Below are positions 56,371-63,803 of a stretch of DNA of 64,000 nucleotides, in pieces; position 1 is the stretch's first letter, and each line of letters starts with the position of its first letter. The stretch spans positions 1-64,000 of the forward strand of contig JAUIIO010000002.1 in NCBI GenBank assembly GCA_030431715.1, written 5' to 3'. The DNA comes from a bacterium (GTDB lineage: Bacteria; Bdellovibrionota_C; UBA2361; RFPC01). The notes beneath the pieces are model-generated. The model had not been told where the DNA came from. It worked only from the letters and a program-made list of their open reading frames with translations, and did not search any database. The position numbers and the translations under genes are program-made.

Positions 56371-58535
56371 GAGAGCAAATTCCCCTTTAGGAAATTTGCG
56401 AACTGAAAACTGGCGTGAACCTCCGCTGCGATGTGTTCAAACATCCGTAGCGGAGAACGTAAGGTATGCCACGTTTTTCTTGTTACTCTAATCTGATTTG
56501 TTTGTGATTCGAATCTCAAGGCACTCACATGAGACAATCGCCACGTACGATAACGTTTCAAAATCTGCAGACGATCCAGATATCTTGAAAAAAGAAACGT
56601 GTTGGCTGCTCCACGTGTGGATGTCTTTAACCATTCCTGCAGAGCATCATTTGTACTCCCCGAGCGCTTTCTTAGGCTTCGCATAGTAACTTGGACCCCC
56701 TTCCATAGAGAGAAGAACTGCTGCGCTTCGTGCGGCGAGCGTATGACAGATTGCGTCTTCTCGTAAAATGTCTGAAACATCTTTCTTGTCTGTTCAGGGA
56801 GATCTTCACGAACACGGAGGTAGCCTCGCTGCCACTCTTCGATACGTAGCTTATTCCAGAGTGATGACTGTAGAGCCTGAAGACTTGAGAGATAGCGCAG
56901 TTCCTTCTGACGAGGTCGCCTTGAACGGACCCAGACATCCTTCATCTCCATAAAGAGTTTTCCCCATGAATAAAGTGTCCTTATCAGCTCAGCACTCCGT
57001 TTTACGCGGTGAGTTAGGATTCCATCGACACGGTACCCTGGCCTACGGCTCTTTCTATCCTTAAGGCGGAAAAAACCTCCTATCATAGGATGTTCACCCT
57101 CAATCTCTACGGAATTCTTATACCAGAAATAGATCGAGAGGAGTCCCCAATAGGTCTTCGGATCGCAGTTCCATCTACGCAGGTTGCGAATCATATTTTC
57201 TCGCTCATAGAAGGTTTTCCATGCATGCTTATAACTTGTAACCCACTGCTCTGAGCTCATATGTGGGTGATCTATAGTGGGGTGAAATGAATCACGTTTA
57301 TTGAGATCGGGATCAATGTACTTCCCCTCCCTTTTCATTTCGAGATGATCCATCGAACCAGGTAAAGGAGTAAGCATAAAAAAGGAAGCTTGATCTGGAG
57401 AGACTTCATCTCGCAGATATGCAATATCTTTCTTTACTTGCTCTTCAGTATCAAAGGGAAATCCAATTATATATGCTGCATGTACAGCGATCCCTGCGCT
57501 GCGCCAGCGCCTAATAATCTCAGCATACTCATTTGTATCATTCTGTTTTTTCCCTTCTGCATTTAAGTTATCTGGATTCACACTTTCCATTCCCAAAAAC
57601 ACCTGAGTACAACCTGCTCGCGAAGCCAGCTCAACAAACTCGGCTGGTTTTCTGGCAAGATCTACCTGCATCATAAAAGTAATGGGAATATCCTCCACTT
57701 CCCGAAGAGCAATAATTGCCTCAAAAGTCTCTTTCCAAAAGCGCTTACGAGAGAAATTATCGTCAGTGAAGAAATAGAAATCTACTCTATTCTTTAAGTA
57801 GTTCTCTCTGAGGAAAACCTTTACCTTTTCTGGATCTCGTTCTCTCAGTTTTCTTCCTTGCACATTAATTACGGTGCAAAAGCTACAGCCAAACGGGCAC
57901 CCTCTTGAGGTATCAAGAGTACCAAAGGAAGAATAGGCAAATTTACGCATATATCCCTCAGGAACGACAGGCATAGGCGCGCACGAAAGCGCAGGAAGGT
58001 TCTTTAGATCAGAGCCTGCTCTATATACCGGTTTTAACGATCCAGCGAGCACATCCTTAAGTACATCAACCCAACGCTCTTCAGCTTCACCTATAAAGTA
58101 AGAGATGCCTGCGTCACGCAGAGCTTGAATCTCCGGTTCTTCCTCACCGAGCACATTCACACTGCCACTTACATGAAAGCCACCGATAATGACCTCAACC
58201 TCTTCTTTTCTAAAGGACCGGGCCAAATCAAAGGCTCTAGGAAACTGGTTGGTTTGCACACCGACTAGGCAAACTAAAACCTGAACATCCTTCTGTCTGC
58301 TCCATCGTACAATCTTACCGACAGGGATCTTATCCACCATCTCGTCAAAAGCTACATACTCAATTTGAGCATCAGGGACGACACGGTTCTCTATTAATGC
58401 CTGAGTAAGGCCACAAAGAACTGAGAGTGTATTGTTCGGCAATACTCCTTTCCAATATCGAATAACATAACCATCATCGTCATATTTAGATGGTTTAACG
58501 AATACAAGTTTTAGTCTTCTTCGTGTTGAAGTCAT
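56367..58535 (-). CDS. B12-binding-type radical SAM protein
   Basis: A 722-residue enzyme. Residues 10-165 form a cobalamin-binding Rossmann-like domain (IIGGFHVSGSVNVLGEEEPE) but without the classical DxHxxG His, so cobalamin would bind base-off without a protein ligand, as in many relatives. The radical SAM core has Cys213-x3-Cys217-x2-Cys220 (CPFGCSFC), FTDDNF and EEQVKKDIAYL. The last 280 residues are helical and Lys/Arg/Trp-rich, with no family match. Family relatives act in lipid (hopanoid), bacteriochlorophyll or natural-product chemistry. A GAGGG site precedes the ATG. The substrate is unknown. Confidence 0.85.
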   Translation of the reverse strand: MTSTRRRLKLVFVKPSKYDDDGYVIRYWKGVLPNNTLSVLCGLTQALIENRVVPDAQIEYVAFDEMVDKIPVGKIVRWSRQKDVQVLVCLVGVQTNQFPRAFDLARSFRKEEVEVIIGGFHVSGSVNVLGEEEPEIQALRDAGISYFIGEAEERWVDVLKDVLAGSLKPVYRAGSDLKNLPALSCAPMPVVPEGYMRKFAYSSFGTLDTSRGCPFGCSFCTVINVQGRKLRERDPEKVKVFLRENYLKNRVDFYFFTDDNFSRKRFWKETFEAIIALREVEDIPITFMMQVDLARKPAEFVELASRAGCTQVFLGMESVNPDNLNAEGKKQNDTNEYAEIIRRWRSAGIAVHAAYIIGFPFDTEEQVKKDIAYLRDEVSPDQASFFMLTPLPGSMDHLEMKREGKYIDPDLNKRDSFHPTIDHPHMSSEQWVTSYKHAWKTFYERENMIRNLRRWNCDPKTYWGLLSIYFWYKNSVEIEGEHPMIGGFFRLKDRKSRRPGYRVDGILTHRVKRSAELIRTLYSWGKLFMEMKDVWVRSRRPRQKELRYLSSLQALQSSLWNKLRIEEWQRGYLRVREDLPEQTRKMFQTFYEKTQSVIRSPHEAQQFFSLWKGVQVTMRSLRKRSGSTNDALQEWLKTSTRGAANTFLFSRYLDRLQILKRYRTWRLSHVSALRFESQTNQIRVTRKTWHTLRSPLRMFEHIAAEVHASFQFANFLKGNLLS

Positions 58536-58644
58536 ACAAGCCCTCTATACAGGAATGAAACATGAACATTGATCCCTCACGGCGAAACAGTGACGGTCCT
58601 TAAGTTAATCACATCTGCGCAGAGAGAGAAACGTGTAACCGACT

Positions 58645-58673
58645 GAATAGTTTAGTGTTTTGTTAAACTATTC
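58645..58673. terminator. Hairpin overlapping a stop codon
   Basis: Perfect 10-bp arms GAATAGTTTA/TAAACTATTC with a 9-base loop. The stop codon of the downstream-ending SPASM radical SAM gene (58668-58670) is inside one arm. There is no T tract, so it may stabilise the mRNA end or stop transcription weakly. Confidence 0.45.
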
Positions 58674-59864
58674 GCAATTCATCTCGACAAATTCAGAGAG
58701 TGGAAAGCTATGAGGCTGGTAATTACAATATGGCTCTTCGGCGTAAAGATCTGACGTGATTGCATAGGCTCGAGATCGTGACCCAGAACAAACGCTTAAA
58801 TACTCACACTCCCTACAACGTCCCTTTAGCATACTCTTATCTCTTAGTGAGGTGAACAGTGGCGACTTTTGGTACACATCAACCAGAGACTCCTTTCGAA
58901 CACTGCCAGCATTCACCGGTAGAAATCCACTTGGATAGACCTCTCCTGTATGCGAGACAAAAACAAAGCCCTCTGCAGCATTAATATGCATTGGGGTTCT
59001 TTTCATTTTTGGTGCCGGTGACATCTCTCTCATATTTACAATTGCTCGTAACTCCGCAAGAAGATCAAAATAAAGTGGATGTAGGTCAAAGACATCAGAA
59101 AGAGCAACTCCAGCTCTCTCAACAGCCTGTCTCTGAAGAACGATACGCTTAAAATGATGTCCCTCTGTTGTTTTAACTGATACATACTTTGAGCAATCAT
59201 AGAGAAAATGCATTACGGCTTCGTACTCTTCAGGAGAGATCTCCTCCTCCTCCACACCACGCCCTATAGGAACCAGAAAGAAGATGCTCCAATTAAGAAC
59301 GCCACGTTCTGCTACAAGCTCGAAGATACCAGGAAGTTCATAGAGGGTTCGTCTCGTAACTGTGGTGTTAAGCTGAACTTTAAGGCCCAACTCGCGCGCC
59401 GATCTCCACCCATCACAGGTAAGCTTAAAAGAACCCGGCACACGTCGGAAAGAATCGTGAGTAGAGGCACTGGCACCATCAAGACTAAGAGAGATCACTC
59501 GAATTCCTGCTTGTTTTACCCGCTCAAGGTTTTCCTTATTGAGTGAGGGAGTGCCAGAAGGAGAGAGCGCCATCATGAGCGAAGATCGATGGCCGTAATC
59601 AATAAGCTCCTGCAAATCCTCACGCTTGAAAGGATCTCCCCCCGTAAAAATCAGAAGTGGTGACGGTCGACCAAAGGCAGCAATATCATCCAGAAGTTTC
59701 TTACCTTCTTGCAGATTGAGCATCTGTGGATGATGCTCTGGCATTGCGCTGGCGCGGCAATGGCGACAATTCAGATCGCACGCTTGCGTAACCTCCCATA
59801 TTATCATGAAAGGGCGCTTTTGTAGATCATATCCAGGATTACGTATACTCTTGCTCTTTTTCAT
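58668..59864 (-). CDS. Radical SAM/SPASM protein, haem-biosynthesis-associated type
   Basis: The ATG at 59864 is chosen because GAGGGG lies 6 bases upstream. The radical SAM cluster is Cys29-x3-Cys33-x2-Cys36 (CDLNCRHC), followed by TGGDPFKREDL. The C-terminal SPASM-type cysteines are in CRECEYLSVCSGSRSRAYA and CNYQPH. SGSRSRAYAI with EEPYCNYQP and the layout match the TIGR04053-like family related to AhbD/haem d1 enzymes. It is divergent from the protoporphyrinogen oxidase gene, with repeat B in the shared upstream region. It may decarboxylate or modify a tetrapyrrole; the exact reaction is inferred from context. Confidence 0.78.
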   Translation of the reverse strand: MKKSKSIRNPGYDLQKRPFMIIWEVTQACDLNCRHCRASAMPEHHPQMLNLQEGKKLLDDIAAFGRPSPLLIFTGGDPFKREDLQELIDYGHRSSLMMALSPSGTPSLNKENLERVKQAGIRVISLSLDGASASTHDSFRRVPGSFKLTCDGWRSARELGLKVQLNTTVTRRTLYELPGIFELVAERGVLNWSIFFLVPIGRGVEEEEISPEEYEAVMHFLYDCSKYVSVKTTEGHHFKRIVLQRQAVERAGVALSDVFDLHPLYFDLLAELRAIVNMREMSPAPKMKRTPMHINAAEGFVFVSHTGEVYPSGFLPVNAGSVRKESLVDVYQKSPLFTSLRDKSMLKGRCRECEYLSVCSGSRSRAYAITSDLYAEEPYCNYQPHSFPLSEFVEMNCE

Positions 59865-59921
59865 GATCATCCCCTCGCAAAAAAGAACCATCTATACTAT
59901 ATAGCACCAGTAGCATAACTA

Positions 59922-60106
59922 CTAGTGCTCTGAGCATTAAGTTTTTTCATCAGGGGCGCTCAGATTTGGTTCAGATTGATTGACCTCGGACTGAGCGAAA
60001 CCGCAGGAATACTGTAGTATTTTGAGGATTTCGTGAAGGAGAAGGCAATCAAGATGAGCCGAAGATGAGTGAACAGGGTGAAAAAACTTAATGGTCAGAG
60101 CACTAG
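59922..60106 (+). repeat. Structured repeat family B, copy 1 (upstream of hemY)
   Basis: A 185-bp element enclosed by 28-bp inverted arms with one mismatch (59922-59949 and 60079-60106). Inside, CAGATTTGGTTCAGATTG pairs with CAAGATGAGCCGAAGATG through two tandem GA/AG positions and G.U-type pairs. Then ATTG/CAAT, CGAAA/TTTCG and AATAC/GTATT stems lead to the tip. It lies between divergent haem genes. Its 3' arm also takes part in a terminator-like hairpin. It is related to the copy at 61.9 kb. Confidence 0.8.
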
Positions 60107-60134
60107 CGTTCACCATCATTAGCGCTCTTTTTTT
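60097..60134 (+). terminator. Terminator-like hairpin overlapping repeat B arm, before hemY
   Basis: AGAGCACTA (60097-60105) pairs with TAGCGCTCT (60120-60128) with one A.C mismatch, directly followed by seven T. The first strand is also part of the repeat B outer stem, so the two structures exclude each other. It ends 23 bases before the hemY ATG. Confidence 0.5.
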
Positions 60135-60157
60135 AAAGTTGATAAAGTTATTCAACT

Positions 60158-61639
60158 ATGTGTTCGAAAGATAAAATACAAATCGTTGTAGCCGGAGGTG
60201 GAATTAGTGGGCTTGTCTATTGCTGGAAACTTGAGCAGCAGTTATCAAAACACGGCATCTCCTTCGAAATCACCCTTCTTGAGAAAAACGCTCGATTGGG
60301 AGGAAAAATTGAAACGGAGCGCTATAAAGGAATAGCGGTAGAGAGAGGCCCTGACGCGCTGCACATGAAGGGACCAGAATTTATTTCACTTCTTGATGAG
60401 CTTGAACTTAAAGAGGAGATGATACGTCCTTCAGCTGGAGGGTTTTTCATCTACCAAAACGGCGAGTTCCAAAAAGTTCACGAGGGACTCCTTAGACCTT
60501 TTCCTCATAATCTAAGAGCTATTTTCTTAAATAAAGACTTTAGTCTCTTTCAAAAGATACGTGCACTTGTTGGTGGCTGCCTCCCCTTTCCTTCGCTTCA
60601 AAAAGATGCCCCACTTTCTCGTTTTTTGCGATATCGATTCGGCAAAAGACTTTCACAATCTCTTTTTGAACCGCTTGTTGGTGGTATCTATGGTGCATCT
60701 CCGGATAAGCTTAGCACTGCTTATTTTTATTCAGATCTCTGGAAACACCGCTTCGCTCTCCCATTGCTCGTCTTACGTATCTGGCTGCGCAGCCTTTTCG
60801 GCAAGAGAAAAGGGCGCCCAAACTTTATAGGTATGGCTACTCTAAGAGATGGGCTTGCATCCATTACCTCTCAAATTGAGCAGAAGCTTACACAAACAAA
60901 AATTTGCACAGAGAGTAAAATCGATAGTGTTGTTTATCACGATTCAAAATACTTCTTGAAGCTCAGTGACAAGAGTACTCTCGTAGCAGACATCCTTTGC
61001 CTTGCTCTCCCCGCCAGAGAAAGCTTCCAATTTGTATCGCAACTGGCCCCAGAACTTCGTTCCAATCTTACTGACATTCCCTATACCTCTTCTGCCGTCT
61101 GTACCATTACGCTTCGAGATGCCAACTTCACAAAAGATTTTCTTGGCACCGGGTTTATCATTCCAGAAGAAGAATGTAGTGCCGTCGCTGCCTGCACATT
61201 CACATCAAAAAAGTGGCCCGGACGAGAAATCGAAAATGAAGATATTCTCAGAGTTTTTCTCAAAGAGCGGGGAGACTTTCGACTGACTGGAACTCCTGAT
61301 GAGACAATTGGGCATATTGCCCTTTCAACACTTGAAAAACTCTTTAAGGAGAAATTGAATTGTACTTCTATTCATATTAAACGCTGGGAGAAAACCCAAC
61401 CACTCTACTTCCCAGGCTATCCAGATCTCGTTTCTCAAGTTACGAACACATGTCAATTGCAATTTGGTGATTCACTCATTCTACTAGGAGAGATCCAATC
61501 TTCAGGGATACCAGCCAATGCCCTTACCGCCAGCAAGTCAGCAACTCTCACTGCAAACTCAATAATCAAAAGAAACATTTTGTCTCACTCTCTTCCCTCA
61601 ACTCCGGAAGATATAGAGAAAAAAGCCGTTGGTGCCTGA
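60158..61639 (+). CDS. hemY: Protoporphyrinogen oxidase (FAD, HemY/PPOX type)
   Basis: It oxidises protoporphyrinogen IX (or coproporphyrinogen III in the Gram-positive-type pathway) in haem synthesis, with FAD and oxygen. The FAD motif VAGGGISGLVYCWKLEQQ, then EKNARLGGKIET and ERGPDALH, match the family. RFGKRLSQSLFEPLVGGIYG, with YASPDKLS-like SPDKLSTA, is the characteristic central segment. The C-terminal FAD segment is QSSGIPANALTASKSA. Length is normal (493). No good ribosome site; an AGTTGA/TCAACT inverted pair touches the ATG. It lies next to the haem-type radical SAM gene. Whether it is a PPOX or CPOX is not decided here. Confidence 0.88.
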   Translation: MCSKDKIQIVVAGGGISGLVYCWKLEQQLSKHGISFEITLLEKNARLGGKIETERYKGIAVERGPDALHMKGPEFISLLDELELKEEMIRPSAGGFFIYQNGEFQKVHEGLLRPFPHNLRAIFLNKDFSLFQKIRALVGGCLPFPSLQKDAPLSRFLRYRFGKRLSQSLFEPLVGGIYGASPDKLSTAYFYSDLWKHRFALPLLVLRIWLRSLFGKRKGRPNFIGMATLRDGLASITSQIEQKLTQTKICTESKIDSVVYHDSKYFLKLSDKSTLVADILCLALPARESFQFVSQLAPELRSNLTDIPYTSSAVCTITLRDANFTKDFLGTGFIIPEEECSAVAACTFTSKKWPGREIENEDILRVFLKERGDFRLTGTPDETIGHIALSTLEKLFKEKLNCTSIHIKRWEKTQPLYFPGYPDLVSQVTNTCQLQFGDSLILLGEIQSSGIPANALTASKSATLTANSIIKRNILSHSLPSTPEDIEKKAVGA

Positions 61640-62123
61640 GGAGAGCAGACATTCCTCCTCCGCGTTCTCCGTGTGCTCCTGTGTTTTTATACTGCCCGTC
61701 ATTCAAGATGCCCGGTTCAGATGCTGACGAAGAGTTATGGCAATCAACCAGGTCTTCGCCACTTCCTCCGGTAAAAGCTGACCGCTTTTGCAGTTTCCTA
61801 CGGGCAGTATTTATTGTCCCTCCGGGGGACTTACGGACATTTTCAATGTCCTCCAGTATAACTCATACCTTACGAAGGAGATCGGGTGGGCAAACAAAAA
61901 GAGAGCCAAGATTTGCTAAAATGAAATGTGTAGAGTGCGAAGCTAGTGTCTCATCAAGTTAATTTTTCCCGGTAGGGCGAGCAGATTTGGTTCAGATTGC
62001 TCGTCCCCGGACTGAGCGAAACCGCAGGAATACTCAAGTATTTTGAGGATTTCGGGAGGGAGGAGACGAACAAGATGGGCCAAAGATGTTTGACAAAACG
62101 GTAAAAATTAACTTGATGAGACA
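61640..62123. other. Repeat-rich intergenic region
   Basis: This 484-bp stretch between convergent genes holds, in order, a diverged family C arm, repeat A copy 2 and repeat B copy 2, packed almost back to back. No gene was recognised. Confidence 0.7.
61688..61860 (+). repeat. Structured repeat family A, copy 2
   Basis: A 173-bp copy with the same ends (TATACTG, CAGTATA) and the same stems: ATACTGCCCG (61689-61698) / CGGGCAGTAT (61801-61810), AAAAGC/GCTTTT, GTCCC/GGGAC and GGACATT/AATGTCC (61835-61851). Between the first two stems it differs from copy 1 at many positions. Confidence 0.75.
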
Positions 62124-62126
62124 CTA
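61944..62126 (+). repeat. Structured repeat family B, copy 2
   Basis: A 183-bp element with 28-bp inverted arms, 27 of 28 positions paired (61944-61971 and 62099-62126). The arm sequence differs from copy 1, yet both copies are self-complementary. The inner stem reads TCGTC/GACGA where copy 1 has ATTG/CAAT. Its 3' end coincides with the stop codon (TAG) of the TIR-like gene. Confidence 0.8.
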
Positions 62127-62558
62127 ACTCACAGACATACCAGTCTCTGTACTGGGTTCGTATCTGATTAAAGCATCCTGTAGCGAAATGATACGGCTAT
62201 TTTGAGCAACCATTACATCTGGAACTATATGCATCATCTCAGGATGAAGAACTACTCCCAGAACTCTTTTTTTCATGGCATAGGCAACAGTGAGCTGCCA
62301 AAGGACGGCATTATCGATAAAGGTTGACTCTCCGATAAGACACATTACCATTGCTGACTGACGAATTCTGTCTTTTACCCTCAGAAACCACGTTGACGTA
62401 AAGGGCTCATCACTAACAGATCGCAGAAATGAAAAGCTTTCAACCTGACGAGTTAGAGTTTCTTCTAAAGTATCCCTGTAGTAACCGTGGCGCATATTGT
62501 GAGCACAATATATCTTCTGGCTCATCATCATCGGTGTCTTACTTGTCTCATGTGTCAT
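62124..62558 (-). CDS. TIR-like (ThsB/DUF1863-type) domain protein, orphan
   Basis: The ATG at 62558 is chosen for its AAGGAG site 5 bases upstream. The 144-residue protein follows the TIR-like pattern: IYCAHN (strand A), SFSFLRSVSDEPF, then STWFLRVKDRIRQSAMVMCL with LIGESTFIDNAVLWQL and AYAMKKRVLGVVLH. The 'cannot-resist LIG-x-x-T...W' region is typical of DUF1863/Thoeris ThsB. The position usually holding the catalytic Glu in TIR NADases seems to be Gln88 (LWQL), so enzyme activity is doubtful. No ThsA or other defence gene lies next to it. Repeats A and B lie directly downstream, hinting at an acquired locus. Confidence 0.6.
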   Translation of the reverse strand: MTHETSKTPMMMSQKIYCAHNMRHGYYRDTLEETLTRQVESFSFLRSVSDEPFTSTWFLRVKDRIRQSAMVMCLIGESTFIDNAVLWQLTVAYAMKKRVLGVVLHPEMMHIVPDVMVAQNSRIISLQDALIRYEPSTETGMSVS

Positions 62559-62774
62559 ATCTGCTCCTTGTGGCAACTTACCCTAAATGTCATCCTCTCC
62601 TACCCATATCCGCAATCAGGCCCGCAATGCTCCACCTGCCCCATAAGCGCTGTATATTCAAGTACTTAGCCGAACGCCCTGCCACCAATTGAAACTCTTA
62701 AAATCAATACCTTGCAAGTTTCTAAAGTCACGGCAAAATAGCTAGGGCAATACTAAAGAAGTTAAGATTTTAAT

Positions 62775-63260
62775 ATGAAAGCAGAGCTCATCACACCATT
62801 TGTAGACGCGACTTTGAACGTAATTCAGACTATGGCTCAAATACGTGCTGAGCCTGGTAAGCCATCACAGAAAAAAGATGACAAAACGCGAGGTGAGGTT
62901 ACTGGGCTGATTGGTATGGGCGGAGATGAGTTGAGCGGAAATATGATACTCAGCTTTGAAAAGGCAGCTATCTTACCAATTGTTTCGGCTATGCTCATGG
63001 AAGAATTTACTGAAATCAACCAAGATGTGATTGACGCCGTTGGTGAGCTTACAAATATGATCACAGGTGGTGCTAAGAAACTCCTTGCGGAAAAAGGATA
63101 CACCTTTGCAATGGCAACTCCGGTCATGCTTTCAGGGAGTGAGGTCGTCTTAACACAGTTAAGCCCTGCCCCCATCGTCTCTATTCCGTTTACTACTCCC
63201 TCAGGAACCTTTTGGATTGAAGCGAACCTTGCACCAGTTACAAATAGTTCGCCATCGTAA
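62775..63260 (+). CDS. CheX-like chemotaxis phosphatase domain protein
   Basis: A 161-residue cytosolic protein of the CheC/CheX/FliY fold. The active-site motif E-x-x-N lies in DAVGELTNMITGGAKKLLAE, about residues 95-114. The N-terminal helix TPFVDATLNVIQTMAQ is typical of CheX. Family members dephosphorylate CheY-P or other receivers. The neighbour is a STAS-like gene; CheA/CheY are not in the window. This suggests tuning of a response regulator, perhaps of a non-flagellar system. No clear ribosome site. Confidence 0.85.
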   Translation: MKAELITPFVDATLNVIQTMAQIRAEPGKPSQKKDDKTRGEVTGLIGMGGDELSGNMILSFEKAAILPIVSAMLMEEFTEINQDVIDAVGELTNMITGGAKKLLAEKGYTFAMATPVMLSGSEVVLTQLSPAPIVSIPFTTPSGTFWIEANLAPVTNSSPS

Positions 63261-63335
63261 TAAAAATACGCTACTTTAAGGTATCGTACTGTTCCTCTGC
63301 TGAGGATATTTGATTTCTAATTTCGCAGGATACGT

Positions 63336-63800
63336 GTGGCTGACTCGTCGAAAAACCCCATACACAGGGCAACTATACGAATTGAATCACCCATTGATAC
63401 CGATCAAGAGTTGTCTGCTCCCATTGCTGAAACGGAGATAGAGCCCAGTGCTTTAGGTGAACAGCCACAGCGCCCCACTCAAGAAGCACTCGTTATATCT
63501 GAGAAAGATGACACTTACGAATTCACTTTCCCAGACTGCTCAACTCGAACCGCACTTGATGAAGTCCTGATAGGACTTGATGATTTTTTTAGTAATACAA
63601 CGGTTAGGCAACCATGCTTGTTGTCCTTTGCCTTGGTTTCAAAAATCAGTGTGAGTGTCATAGGAGCGCTTCACGAGCATACCAAAGATATCAGACAAAA
63701 CGGAATAGATATTATCTTTGAGATCCCAATTGAAATACTGGAGAAACAGAAAGGGCTGGAAGCACTTCTCTTAAAACACTTTCAAGTGAAAAAAATCTGA
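63336..63800 (+). CDS. STAS-like protein
   Basis: It starts with GTG preceded by AGGA. The first 65 residues are disordered/acidic (Pro, Glu, Ser). The C-terminal part (about 70-154) looks like a STAS (anti-sigma antagonist) fold: LDEVLIGLDDFFSNTTVRQP, LLSFALVSKISVSVIGALHE, DIIFEIPIEILEK. The conserved phosphorylated Ser/Thr of SpoIIAA could be the Ser in KISVSVIG. It lies 75 bp after CheX in the same direction. Such pairs often act in signalling or in chemotaxis scaffolds. Moderate certainty. Confidence 0.5.
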   Translation: MADSSKNPIHRATIRIESPIDTDQELSAPIAETEIEPSALGEQPQRPTQEALVISEKDDTYEFTFPDCSTRTALDEVLIGLDDFFSNTTVRQPCLLSFALVSKISVSVIGALHEHTKDIRQNGIDIIFEIPIEILEKQKGLEALLLKHFQVKKI

Positions 63801-63803
63801 GCA

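Noticed and set aside
59922-60106. Cobalamin, haem-related or other known riboswitch
   Set aside because: No recognisable B12-box or other known aptamer core; a copy of the same element also lies downstream of genes, so a leader-only role is not supported.
61688-62126. Integron attC sites
   Set aside because: The hairpins are longer than typical attC, no paired GTTRRRY/RYYYAAC core sites could be placed with confidence, there is no integrase, and neighbouring genes are in mixed orientation.
62124-62558. Complete Thoeris defence system
   Set aside because: Only a TIR-like protein is present, its likely catalytic Glu is not evident, and no ThsA gene lies nearby.
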